A DNA stretch of 64,000 nucleotides from JAJYKC01 sp963823105 (GTDB taxonomy: Bacteria > Acidobacteriota > Terriglobia > Bryobacterales > Bryobacteraceae), in contig CAWGKC010000002.1 of NCBI GenBank assembly GCA_963823105.1, positions 372,001 through 436,000 on the forward strand, read 5' to 3'. The notes beneath the pieces were generated by a model that had not been told where the DNA came from, ran no database searches, and saw nothing but the letters and a program-made list of their open reading frames with translations. Below, piece after piece: positions 54,238-63,169 of the stretch. The position numbers and the translations under genes are program-made. Position 1 is the stretch's first letter, and the number at the start of each line of letters is the position of its first letter.

Positions 54238-55551
54238 ATGAACATCTGGGAACAGATCAAGACTCGGATATCGACGAAGATCAGCGCCGAGGCCTTTCAA
54301 AACTGGGTGTCACGCACCACCTTCCTCTCCGAGGAAGGCGGGACGCTGAGTGTGTCGGCGCCGGACGATGCGACGCGCCGGTGGATGCAGGAGGAGTATG
54401 CCGGCGAGGTTTGGGCGGCGATCCACGATCTCGGGCTTCCCGTTCAGCAGGTGATTTATCGCGATCCGGCAATTGAGGCCGAGACCGGGGCACCCGGCAG
54501 ATATGGCGGCGAGACCGAGGAGTTGTTCACTCCGACAATTAACCTGAACCCTAACTTCACCTTCGAAAATTTCGTCGTTGGAGCGTGCAATCAGTTCGCC
54601 CACGCCGCGGCGAAGGCCGTAGCCACGGTCCCGGCGAAAACCTATAACCCGTTGTTCATTTACGGCGGCACCGGCATGGGGAAGACGCACCTGATGCATG
54701 CCATCGGCCGCGAACTGCTGTCCCATTACGGGCGAATGCGCATTATTTTCACCTCGAGCGAACGCTTTATGAACGAGATGATCAACTGTATCCGCCTCCA
54801 GCGCATGCAGCAGTTCCATCACCACTACCGCTCGGCCGACGTGCTGCTAATGGACGATATTCAAACGCTGGGCGGCAAGGAACGCACGCAGGAGGAGTTC
54901 TTCCATACCTTCAACGAACTTTACGAGCATCAAAAGCAGATCGTCATTTCGAGCGACTCTCCTCCGAAAAACACGCCCGGTCTGGTCGACCGCCTTCGTT
55001 CGCGCTTCGAGTGGGGACTGATGGTGGACGTGCAGCCGCCGGATCTCGAAACGAAAATGGCGATTCTCGACACCAAAGCCGGCGCGATGGGTATCCGCCT
55101 TCCAGAGGACGTCCGGGTTTTTATCGCCACCCGCACCAAATCGAACGTTCGTGAACTGGAGGGCGCGCTGGTGAAACTCGCGGCGTTCTCTAGCGTCACC
55201 GGATCCCCCATTAATCTCGCCATGGCGCAGCAGACTTTGAAGCACCTGACGCTCGGGCAGGAACGCAAGGTGACCATCGAAGCGATCATCCGGGCCGTCG
55301 CCGAACGCTTCGGGTTGCAGCCGGCGCAATTGAAGCAAAAGAGTAATTCGCAACAGATCGCTTATCCGCGACAGATCGCCATGTATCTGGTGAAAGAGCT
55401 AACTTCCGCCTCGCTTCCCGAGATCGGCCGCGCCTTCAATGGGAAACACCACACGACGGTTCTCCACTCGGTCCACAAGATCGAAGTGCTGCGCCACCGG
55501 AAACCGGATTTGAACAGCTTGTTGAACAGCCTAATCGATTCTTTTCATTAG
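54238..55551 (+). CDS. dnaA: chromosomal replication initiator DnaA
   Basis: A 437-residue initiator: domain I (MNIWEQIKTRISTKISAEAF), a short linker, AAA+ domain with Walker A GGTGMGKT (143-150), Walker B LLMDDIQTLGGKERTQEEFF and sensor/arginine region VDRLRSRFEWG, and the C-terminal DnaA-box-binding domain with GRAFNGKHHTTVLHSVHKIE. ATG 54238 matches domain I; a GTG at 54187 would add 17 residues across the DnaA boxes. dnaN and gyrB follow. Confidence 0.97.
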   Translation: MNIWEQIKTRISTKISAEAFQNWVSRTTFLSEEGGTLSVSAPDDATRRWMQEEYAGEVWAAIHDLGLPVQQVIYRDPAIEAETGAPGRYGGETEELFTPTINLNPNFTFENFVVGACNQFAHAAAKAVATVPAKTYNPLFIYGGTGMGKTHLMHAIGRELLSHYGRMRIIFTSSERFMNEMINCIRLQRMQQFHHHYRSADVLLMDDIQTLGGKERTQEEFFHTFNELYEHQKQIVISSDSPPKNTPGLVDRLRSRFEWGLMVDVQPPDLETKMAILDTKAGAMGIRLPEDVRVFIATRTKSNVRELEGALVKLAAFSSVTGSPINLAMAQQTLKHLTLGQERKVTIEAIIRAVAERFGLQPAQLKQKSNSQQIAYPRQIAMYLVKELTSASLPEIGRAFNGKHHTTVLHSVHKIEVLRHRKPDLNSLLNSLIDSFH

Positions 55552-55799
55552 GTTTATATTAATTTTCCACAGGCGGGCTATGAAAAGCCTGTGACTGCCT
55601 GTGTGCAAAGCGTGGGAGGGCGGGTTTTTCCGGCTCTGGAGACCCGGAAATCCACTGCGGGCGCTAGCCAAAAGCGATTTATTTTTGTATAATTTAGAGA
55701 GAAATCAACATTTCAACAATCCCTATGACGGCTAGTAAGATTTTGTTGATTCTTTACCAGAAACATCAGTAGCTGCAAGAGGCGCGAAAAGGGGAGGCA
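55552..55799. other. dnaA-dnaN intergenic region, AT-rich, one DnaA box
   Basis: Contains a DnaA-box-like TTTTCCACA at 55563-55571, whose end also forms a hairpin (CACAGGC 55568-55574 with GCCTGTG 55587-55593). An AT-rich run follows at about 55676-55755, with AATCAACA (55703-55710) pairing with TGTTGATT (55744-55751). It may be the second part of the origin or a dnaN leader. Confidence 0.45.
55665..55693 (+). promoter_or_regulatory. dnaN promoter candidate
   Basis: TAGCCA (55665-55670), 17 bp, TATAAT (55688-55693). The -10 is perfect and the -35 matches 4 of 6; the layout equals that found before the 32.3 kb operon. The dnaN start lies about 107 bp downstream. Confidence 0.45.
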
Positions 55800-56915
55800 A
55801 TGGAGTTCACGGTAAACAAGACGGACCTTGTACGCGAGCTGAATCTGTCTCAAGGGGTGGTGGAGAAAAAGACCACTATTCCGATTCTGTCGAACGTTTT
55901 GCTGGAGGCCTCCGACGGTGTCGTTCGTTTGACCGCGACCGACCTGGAACTGGGAATCCAGTGCGAGTGCCCGGCGCGGGTGCAGAAACCCGGCGCGGGG
56001 ACGATTCCCGCCAAGCGACTGCTCGATTACGTCCGCCTGTTGCCGGACGCCGATGTCCAGGTGAAGATGCTGGACAATCAATGGGCCAGCCTAATCTGCG
56101 GACGATCCCGTACGCGCATGGCCGGAATGTCGCGCGAAAGCTATCCCGCGCTGCCTAAGATTCCGGAAGTCCTGGCGGAAATCCCGAGCGGCATTCTTTC
56201 CTCGATGATCGCCCGGACGATCTTTGCAATCTCGGCCGAGGAATCCCGCTTCACGTTGAACGGCGCTTTGCTCGTCCTTCGGGCCGAAGGAATCGTGATG
56301 GTGACCACCGATGGCCATCGCTTATCGATGGTGGAGAACCACGTCGCGCTTCCCGGACTGACCACGCAATTCCGCGCTCTGCTCCCTCGCAAAGCGATGG
56401 CCCAGATTCAGAGTCTGGATCAGGAAGCGGGTCCCGAGGCGACGGTGAAATTCTCCGGCGAGGAGAATCATCTCTTCTTCGATTTCGGCAAGCGCCTGCT
56501 CATCAGCCGCAAGCTGACCGGCAATTTTCCGGACTTCGAGCGCGTGCTGCCCAAGGACACGCCTCTTTCACTCGACATTAACCGCGACGATCTACGCGGT
56601 TCCTTGGAACGCGTGGCGCAGTTCTCCGACGAGCGCTCGCGGACGGTGCGCGTGAAATTCGCCAGCGGCGAGATGAAGATCCACTCCTCGCTGTCGGAGA
56701 CCGGCGAGAGCGAAGAGAGCATCCCGGTTCCCTACGAAGGCGATTCGGTCGAGATCGGGTTTAACGCCCAGTATCTGCTGGATTTCCTGCGCGTCGTCAC
56801 CGACGCCGAAATCAAGTTTCTATTCAAGGACGCCAACAGCGCGGGCGAGTTTCGCCCCGGCGTGGGTGGCGCAAACCAGACGTATCGCTATGTCGTAATG
56901 CCCATGCGTATCTGA
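55800..56915 (+). CDS. dnaN: DNA polymerase III beta sliding clamp
   Basis: A 371-residue clamp with three repeated domains: MEFTVNKTDLVRELNLSQGV at the N-terminus, RLTATDLELGIQCEC, FTLNGALLVLRAEGIVMVTT then DGHRLS, and the C-terminal YRYVVMPMRI (the conserved M-P-M/L-R end). GGGGAGG seven to eight bases before ATG 55800 fixes the start. It lies between dnaA and gyrB; no recF was seen. Confidence 0.97.
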   Translation: MEFTVNKTDLVRELNLSQGVVEKKTTIPILSNVLLEASDGVVRLTATDLELGIQCECPARVQKPGAGTIPAKRLLDYVRLLPDADVQVKMLDNQWASLICGRSRTRMAGMSRESYPALPKIPEVLAEIPSGILSSMIARTIFAISAEESRFTLNGALLVLRAEGIVMVTTDGHRLSMVENHVALPGLTTQFRALLPRKAMAQIQSLDQEAGPEATVKFSGEENHLFFDFGKRLLISRKLTGNFPDFERVLPKDTPLSLDINRDDLRGSLERVAQFSDERSRTVRVKFASGEMKIHSSLSETGESEESIPVPYEGDSVEIGFNAQYLLDFLRVVTDAEIKFLFKDANSAGEFRPGVGGANQTYRYVVMPMRI

Positions 56916-56964
56916 GTTGGCATCTGCGTTCCAGGCGGCAGGAGAAGGTTTTGAGATTTTTGAT

Positions 56965-59388
56965 ATGGCAACAAAAGAAATAACGCCCGGCGAAGTTTAC
57001 GACTCTACGAGTATTAAAGTGCTGGAAGGTCTGGAAGCGGTCCGAAAGCGACCCGCGATGTACATCGGCTCCACGCGCGAGGCCGGTCTTCATCACCTGG
57101 TTTACGAAGTCGTCGATAATTCCGTGGACGAGGCTCTCGCCGGCCACTGCACGGAGGTCGACGTCGCCATCCACATCGACAATTCCGTCACTGTCATCGA
57201 CAACGGACGCGGCATCCCGGTCGACATGCACAAGGAAGAAGGCGTGTCGGCGGCGCAAGTGGTGATGACCAAACTCCACGCCGGGGGCAAGTTCGACAAC
57301 AACAGCTACAAAGTCTCCGGCGGCTTACATGGCGTCGGCGTCAGCGTTGTCAACGCTCTTTCGGACACGCTGCATTTGGAGATTTGGAAGAACAAGGCCA
57401 CGTGGGAACAGGACTACGAACGCGGCGTCCCCAAAGGGCCGCTCACCCAAACCGGGAAGGCGGGAAATAAAACCGGCACCAAGATCACCTTCCGGCCCGA
57501 CCCGTCCATCATGGAGGCCACCGAATTCAATTACGACACCCTGTCGCAGCGGTTGCGCGAGTTGGCGTTTCTGAACAAGGGTCTAAAAATCACGCTCACC
57601 GACGAGCGAGTGGATCCGGTGAAGAGCCACGAATTCCTTTACAGCGGCGGCATCGCCGAGTTCATCAAGCATCTCAACAAAGGCAAGTCGCTTTTGCACG
57701 AGAAGCCCATCCAGCTTGAAGGCGAGCGCGAGTTGCCCGGCGGCACTCTGACAATGGAGATCGCGCTGCAGTACAACGACGGTTATTCCGAAACGCTGTT
57801 CAGCTTCGCCAACAACATCAACACCGTCGACGGCGGCACGCACCTTAGCGGCTTCCGCGCCGCCCTCACCCGCACCATCAACGCCTACGGCGCGAGCGCC
57901 GGCATGTTCAAGGACGTGAAGGAAAACCTCAGCGGCGACGACGTGCGCGAAGGCTTAACCGCCGTCATCAGCGTGAAACTCCCGCAGCCGCAATTTGAAG
58001 GGCAAACCAAGGGCCGGCTCAACAGCGACATCCAGGGCAGCGTCACCGAGTTCGTCAACAAGAAACTGGGCGAATATTTCGACAAGAACCCGGCGGTGAT
58101 GAAGAAGATCGTCTCCAAGTCGATCGACGCGGCGCGGGCGCGAGAAGCCGCGCGCAAGGCCCGCGATCTGACGCGGCGCAAAGGCGCTCTCGATTCCGGC
58201 GGCCTTCCCGGCAAGTTGGCCGACTGCCAGGAGAAAGACCCGGAGCGCTGCGAGTTGTTCCTGGTGGAGGGCGAGTCGGCCGGCGGCACAGCCAAGACCG
58301 GCCGCGACCGCCGCTACCAGGCCATCCTGCCCCTGAAGGGCAAGATTCTCAATGTCGAAAAGGCCCGCTACGACAAGATGCTGGCCCACGACGAAATCCG
58401 GTCCATGATCACCGCGATTGGCACCGGCATCGGCATCCAGGATTTCGATCCGGCCAAGCTGCGCTATCACAAGATCATCATCATGACCGACGCCGACGTG
58501 GACGGCTCCCACATCCGCACGCTGCTGCTGACGTTCTTCTTCCGCCACATGCAGGAGTTGATCAAGCGCGGCAACGTCTTCGTCGCCCAACCCCCTCTTT
58601 ATCGCATCAAGAAGGGCAAGAGCGAAAAGTATATCAAGGACGACAAGGAATTCACCCGCGAGATTCTGCGCCGCGCCACCGAGAACCTGACGGTGGAGAT
58701 TGGCGCCGAACCCGTCACGCGGTTGGATGGCTCGGAATTGCGCGCGTTCCTCATGATGCTAGACGAATTGGGCCAGATCTGCCGCCGCGCCGAGCGCCGC
58801 CTGCGCGAAGCCCGCATCGTGGAGTTGCTCACTAACTCCGCCTATCACATCGATTCAAAAACCGATTTTCAGGACGATTCGAACGCACTGCCCCTGCTGC
58901 AGGCGATTCAAGACGCCCGCGTTGAAGCGCGCCTGGACCGCGACGAGGAGCATTCCGCCTGGAGCATCGTCTACAAAGACCCCACCAACGCCGAGCGCTC
59001 GATCAACATCGAACTCGCTTCCCAACCCGAGTATCGCCGGCTGCGCGCCCTGGCACGTCAGGTTTCGAAGTTCAACCAACCGCCCTTCGTCGTCGTCAAA
59101 GACGGCTCTCGCGACACGATGGCCTCCTGGACCGCGTTGCTCGACCACGTCAAGGGCGAAGGCATGCGCGAGGTGAACATCCAGCGCTACAAGGGCCTGG
59201 GCGAGATGAATCCCGAGCAGCTTTGGTCCACCACCATGAACGCCGAAACGCGCACGCTGCTGAAAGTTGACATGCAGGACATGGCCGAAGCCGAGGCGAT
59301 TTTCTCTACGCTCATGGGCGAGGACGTCGAAGGCCGACGCAAGTTCATCGAGGAAAACGCCCTCGACGTGCGGAACCTGGATATCTAA
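56965..59388 (+). CDS. gyrB: DNA gyrase subunit B
   Basis: An about 807-residue GyrB: GHKL ATPase (RPAMYIGSTREAGLHHLVYE, VVDNSVDEALAGH, DNGRGIPVDMHKEEG, KVSGGLHGVGVSVVNAL), transducer domain, TOPRIM (LVEGESAGGTAKTGRDRRYQ, then MTDADVDGSHIRTL) and tail QRYKGLGEMNPEQLWSTTMN. The start at ATG 56965 suits the family; TTG 56917, two bases after dnaN, would add 16 residues. GGAGAAGG at 56940-56947 is rather distant from ATG 56965, so the start is not certain. Confidence 0.96.
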   Translation: MATKEITPGEVYDSTSIKVLEGLEAVRKRPAMYIGSTREAGLHHLVYEVVDNSVDEALAGHCTEVDVAIHIDNSVTVIDNGRGIPVDMHKEEGVSAAQVVMTKLHAGGKFDNNSYKVSGGLHGVGVSVVNALSDTLHLEIWKNKATWEQDYERGVPKGPLTQTGKAGNKTGTKITFRPDPSIMEATEFNYDTLSQRLRELAFLNKGLKITLTDERVDPVKSHEFLYSGGIAEFIKHLNKGKSLLHEKPIQLEGERELPGGTLTMEIALQYNDGYSETLFSFANNINTVDGGTHLSGFRAALTRTINAYGASAGMFKDVKENLSGDDVREGLTAVISVKLPQPQFEGQTKGRLNSDIQGSVTEFVNKKLGEYFDKNPAVMKKIVSKSIDAARAREAARKARDLTRRKGALDSGGLPGKLADCQEKDPERCELFLVEGESAGGTAKTGRDRRYQAILPLKGKILNVEKARYDKMLAHDEIRSMITAIGTGIGIQDFDPAKLRYHKIIIMTDADVDGSHIRTLLLTFFFRHMQELIKRGNVFVAQPPLYRIKKGKSEKYIKDDKEFTREILRRATENLTVEIGAEPVTRLDGSELRAFLMMLDELGQICRRAERRLREARIVELLTNSAYHIDSKTDFQDDSNALPLLQAIQDARVEARLDRDEEHSAWSIVYKDPTNAERSINIELASQPEYRRLRALARQVSKFNQPPFVVVKDGSRDTMASWTALLDHVKGEGMREVNIQRYKGLGEMNPEQLWSTTMNAETRTLLKVDMQDMAEAEAIFSTLMGEDVEGRRKFIEENALDVRNLDI

Positions 59389-59464
59389 ATCGGCAACCGC
59401 CATTTTCCTGGGAACTCCACCGTCCGCTGGGCGTATAGCTAAGTGACACGCCCGGTGCGCGCCC

Positions 59465-61930
59465 ATGCAAAACCTCCTCGATTCCCTCCGTCACGTCTTC
59501 CGGCGGTTGCTTCGCTCGCCGGTGTTCACCGCCATCACGCTGCTGACGCTCACCATCGGCATCGGAGCCAACACCGCCATCTTCAGCGTGCTCGAAGGCG
59601 TACTGCTAAGGCCGCTCCCTTATCCCCATCCGGACGAGTTGATCGGCGTCTGGCACACCGCGCCCGGCATCGGCATGAAGGAGCTGAACTCCTCGCCCTC
59701 CTGCTACTTCACCTATCGCAGCGAGAACCACACGTTGCAGGACATCGGCCTCTACACGACCGACTCGGTGAGCGTCACCGGTATCGCCCAACCCGAACAG
59801 GTTCCCGCGCTCGATTTTACCGACGGCGTTCTGCCGCTGCTCGGCGTGCGTCCCGCGCTTGGCCGCGGTTTCTCCCGCTTCGACGACGCGCCGAAAAGCC
59901 CGGCTACCGCCATCCTCGGCTATGCCTATTGGAAGGCCCGCTTCGGAGGATCGCCCTCCGCCATCGGCCGCCGCATCGTCGTCGACGGAAAGGCGCGCGA
60001 GATCGTCGGCGTACTGCCGGCGGACTTCCGCTTCCTCGATAACAATCCGTCTCTGATTCTCCCGTTTCAATTCGACCCGGCGGAAACGAAGCTCGGAAAC
60101 TTCAGCTTCGATTCCCTCGCCCGGCTCAAGCCCGGCGTCACGTTGGCCCAAGCCAGCGCCGACATCGGCCGTATGTTGCCCATCGTGAATGCCCGCTACG
60201 CCGCTCCTCCCGGTTTCAGCGTCAAAATGTTCGAGGATGCCCGCATCGGCCCGAATCTTCGTCCGTTTAAGCAGGTTCTGGTCGGCGACATCGGCACGCT
60301 GCTCTGGGTTCTCATGGGAGCGATCGGCATCGTGTTGCTGGTGGCCTGCGCCAATGTCGCCAACCTGCTGCTGGTCCGCGCCGATGGACGGCAACAGGAA
60401 CTTGCGATCCGCGCCGCCCTGGGCGCTGGCCGGTTCGAGCTCGCCCGCGAGCTGTTGCTCGAAAGCGTTCTACTCGGATTGGTTGGAGGAACGCTCGGCC
60501 TCTTCGCCGCCTACGGCGCATTGCGTCTGCTCGTTTTCCTCGGCCCCAACCTTCCGCGCCTCGCCGAGATCTCGATCGACCCGGCGGTCCTCCTGTTCAC
60601 CCTCGCCGTCTCGCTGTTCGCCGGGCTGCTCTTCGGCCTTGTCCCGGTCGTCAAATATACCGGTCCGAATCTCGCTACCGCCCTCCGCGGCGGCGGCAGG
60701 ACGCAAAGCCAGAGCCGGGAGCGGCATCGCGCCCGCGGCACTTTGGTCGTCGTTCAGGTCTCCCTCGCCGTCGTCCTGTTGATCGGCTCCGGCCTGATGA
60801 TCCGCACCTTCCAGGCCCTGAAACACGTCAACCCCGGCTTCACAAGCCCCGATCAGTTGCAGACCCTCCGCCTGTTTATCCCCGAGTCCCAGGTCCCGGA
60901 TCCGCTTCGCATGGTCCGCATGCAGCAGGACATCCTCGACAAACTTCGCGCGATCCCCGGCGTCTCCGCCGCCGCGCTGGGCGACATCGCTCCCATGGAA
61001 AGCCGAGGGGAACACGATCCCGTCTTCGCCGAGGACCATACCTATGCCGAAGGCCGCCTCCCACCGATACGCCGGTTCTCCATTGTTTCCCCCGGCTGGT
61101 TCGCAACTATGGGAACTCCTCTCGCCGCCGGACGCGACTTCACTTGGAACGATCTCGCGAATGGCGCATCGATCGCCATCGTCTCGGAAAATATGGCCAG
61201 GGAGCTTTGGGGCACGCCCGCCGCCGCTCTCGGCAAAAGAATCCGTCCGTCGCTCTCCGATCCCTGGCGGGAGGTCGTTGGCGTCGCCGCCGACGTCCAC
61301 AACGACGGCTTCGATCAAGTAGCCCCCGCCACCGCCTACTGGCCCATGTTCATGAAGAATTTCGAGGGCAACCCGGTCGGCGTCCGGCGCACCTCCGTCT
61401 TTGTCGTTCGCAGCCCCTCCGCCGGCTCGACCGTGTTTCTCGGACAGGTCCGCCGCGCCGTCTGGTCGGTGAATCCCAATCTCCCTCTGTTCGACGTCCG
61501 CACCGCCGGCGACCTTTGCCGCCAATCTCTCGCCCGCACTTCCTTCACCCTCGTCATGCTCGCCATCGCCGGCGCCATGGCCCTCCTTCTCGGCGTCATC
61601 GGCGTCTACGGCGTGCTCTCGTATTCGGTCTCCCAACGCACCCGAGAAGTCGGAATCCGCTCCGCTCTCGGCGCGCGCCGCCGTGAGTTCGTCTTCCTAT
61701 TCGTTCGCCACGGCCTCGTCCTCGCGCTCATCGGCGTCGCTTTCGGTCTGGCCGCCGCGCTGGCGCTCACCCGGTTGATGTCCACCTTGCTCTTCCGCGT
61801 CGATCCCTTCGACCCTCTCACCTACGCCGTATCGGCCGGCGCTCTCGCTGTAGCGGCGGCCGTCGCCAGCTTCATTCCCGCACTCCGCGCCGCCTCCATC
61901 GATCCCGTCCAGGCCTTGCGCGCCGAATAG
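59465..61930 (+). CDS. ADOP-type ABC transporter permease (MacB/FtsX)
   Basis: An 821-residue duplicated permease like the one at 333-2699: N-terminal LLDSLRHVFRRLLRSPVFTA, GIGANTAIFSVLEGVLLRPL, periplasmic domain, FtsX block around 275-395 (GIVLLVACANVANLLLVRAD), second periplasmic domain and second FtsX block ending IDPVQALRAE. No ATPase gene is adjacent, which is typical for these orphan permeases. A strong hairpin follows the stop. The substrate is unknown. Confidence 0.92.
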   Translation: MQNLLDSLRHVFRRLLRSPVFTAITLLTLTIGIGANTAIFSVLEGVLLRPLPYPHPDELIGVWHTAPGIGMKELNSSPSCYFTYRSENHTLQDIGLYTTDSVSVTGIAQPEQVPALDFTDGVLPLLGVRPALGRGFSRFDDAPKSPATAILGYAYWKARFGGSPSAIGRRIVVDGKAREIVGVLPADFRFLDNNPSLILPFQFDPAETKLGNFSFDSLARLKPGVTLAQASADIGRMLPIVNARYAAPPGFSVKMFEDARIGPNLRPFKQVLVGDIGTLLWVLMGAIGIVLLVACANVANLLLVRADGRQQELAIRAALGAGRFELARELLLESVLLGLVGGTLGLFAAYGALRLLVFLGPNLPRLAEISIDPAVLLFTLAVSLFAGLLFGLVPVVKYTGPNLATALRGGGRTQSQSRERHRARGTLVVVQVSLAVVLLIGSGLMIRTFQALKHVNPGFTSPDQLQTLRLFIPESQVPDPLRMVRMQQDILDKLRAIPGVSAAALGDIAPMESRGEHDPVFAEDHTYAEGRLPPIRRFSIVSPGWFATMGTPLAAGRDFTWNDLANGASIAIVSENMARELWGTPAAALGKRIRPSLSDPWREVVGVAADVHNDGFDQVAPATAYWPMFMKNFEGNPVGVRRTSVFVVRSPSAGSTVFLGQVRRAVWSVNPNLPLFDVRTAGDLCRQSLARTSFTLVMLAIAGAMALLLGVIGVYGVLSYSVSQRTREVGIRSALGARRREFVFLFVRHGLVLALIGVAFGLAAALALTRLMSTLLFRVDPFDPLTYAVSAGALAVAAAVASFIPALRAASIDPVQALRAE

Positions 61931-61943
61931 AGGAAACCGCTTC

Positions 61944-61997
61944 CTGACGGGCGCGGCTCGGTTGCGTTCGGAGCGGTTACCGAGCCGCGCGCGTCAG
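61944..61997. terminator. 18-bp-stem hairpin after the ADOP permease gene
   Basis: CTGACGGGCGCGGCTCGG (61944-61961) pairs with 61980-61997 with a single mismatch around an 18-nt loop. It lies 14 bp after the permease stop and before the next gene. No T-tract follows, so it may stabilise the transcript end rather than terminate by itself. Confidence 0.5.
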
Positions 61998-62060
61998 CAA
62001 GCGTGGGCGCTCGCCCTACCTCGTCCTGTGCTAGTCTGGCGGCAGCGGGAGAAACTGCCC

Positions 62061-62957
62061 ATGAACAATTTCACACGGCGTCACTTTCTCAAATCCAGCG
62101 CCGCCGGAGCCGTCCTTCTCGGCTCGGGCGGGGCCGCCCTCAAAGCCTTCACCCCCCAACGCACCGCCACCGACTTTGTCACTCTCGGCCGCTCCGGCGT
62201 CCAGGTTACCCGCCTCGCCTTCGGTACCGGCACTTTCAGCGGGCGTGTCCAGCGCGACCTCGGCCAGAAAGAATTCACCCGCCTGGTCCGCTACGCCTAT
62301 GATCGCGGCATCCGCTTTTTTGAAACCGCCGAAAGCTATCACGGCATGCCGCAAATGCTCGCCGCCGCGCTCGACGGCGTCCCGCGCGACAGCTACCGCC
62401 TGATGACGAAGTACAACACCGGACACATGGATAACACCCAGGCGATCATCGACGGGTATCGCAAGGACCTCGATTCGGAGTACTTCGACGTCCTGCTTCT
62501 CCACTGCGTGCGCACTCCCACTTGGCCGGAGGATCTGAAGCGCCTGGAGGACGCCTTCTCCGAGGCGAAGGCGAAGAAAGTGATCCTGGCTCACGGCGCT
62601 TCCGTGCATGGCCTACCCGCGCTCAGCGCGTTCCCCGGCGCCAACTGGCTCGACGTCGCCATGATCCGCATGAACCACAACGGCACCCGCATGGATACGC
62701 CCGAAACGCACGACACCGACGGCCGCGGCAATGTCTCCGAGGTCGTCGCCCAGATGCGCAAGGTTCACGCGCAGGGCGCCGGCGTCATCAGCATGAAACT
62801 GGTGGGCGAGGGCCAGTTCACCCGCCGCGAGGACCGCCAGGCCTCGCTCCGTTTCGCCATGGGCCTGGGCGTCGTCGACGCCGTCACCATCGGCTTCAAA
62901 AACACCGCCGAAATCGACGAGGCGATTGAAAACATGAACATGGCGCTCAGCGCCTGA
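62061..62957 (+). CDS. Tat-exported aldo/keto reductase family protein
   Basis: A 298-residue protein from ATG 62061. A twin-arginine signal (TRRHFLKSSAAGAVLLGSGG) precedes an aldo/keto-reductase barrel: TLGRSGVQVTRLAFGTGTFS, RFFETAESYHGMPQ (catalytic Asp/Tyr region, with E where many have D), KYNTGH, FDVLLLHCVR and GFKNTAEIDEAI. Similar Tat-linked reductases are frequent in Acidobacteriota. GGGAG lies nine bases before the start; an upstream in-frame ATG (61962) would bury the Tat signal. Substrate unknown. Confidence 0.87.
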   Translation: MNNFTRRHFLKSSAAGAVLLGSGGAALKAFTPQRTATDFVTLGRSGVQVTRLAFGTGTFSGRVQRDLGQKEFTRLVRYAYDRGIRFFETAESYHGMPQMLAAALDGVPRDSYRLMTKYNTGHMDNTQAIIDGYRKDLDSEYFDVLLLHCVRTPTWPEDLKRLEDAFSEAKAKKVILAHGASVHGLPALSAFPGANWLDVAMIRMNHNGTRMDTPETHDTDGRGNVSEVVAQMRKVHAQGAGVISMKLVGEGQFTRREDRQASLRFAMGLGVVDAVTIGFKNTAEIDEAIENMNMALSA

Positions 62958-62970
62958 GAGACGCGCAGAC

Positions 62971-63153
62971 TTGGATGACGAATTAAGCGCGCGCCTCGAT
63001 CGCGAGGCAAAGGCGCGCGAAGAATATCTCGACGGCCTATCGCTCGGAGACCTCGCCGAGGAAGCCAGGCGTCAATCGCTGCTCGCGGCCGCTTCCGAAG
63101 GCCCCGGCGCGGCACTTTGGAGTGGCATCGCGGATACGCGCGGCTGGCGGTGA
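62971..63153 (+). CDS. small acidic hypothetical protein
   Basis: A 60-residue frame starting at TTG 62971, 13 bp after the reductase gene (MDDELSARLDREAKAREEYL; then DLAEEARRQSLL). It is helical and charged, without a family I recognise and without a clear ribosome binding site. It could be a translated small partner or a chance frame. Confidence 0.3.
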   Translation: MDDELSARLDREAKAREEYLDGLSLGDLAEEARRQSLLAAASEGPGAALWSGIADTRGWR

Positions 63154-63169
63154 GACGCCGGATTCGCTC

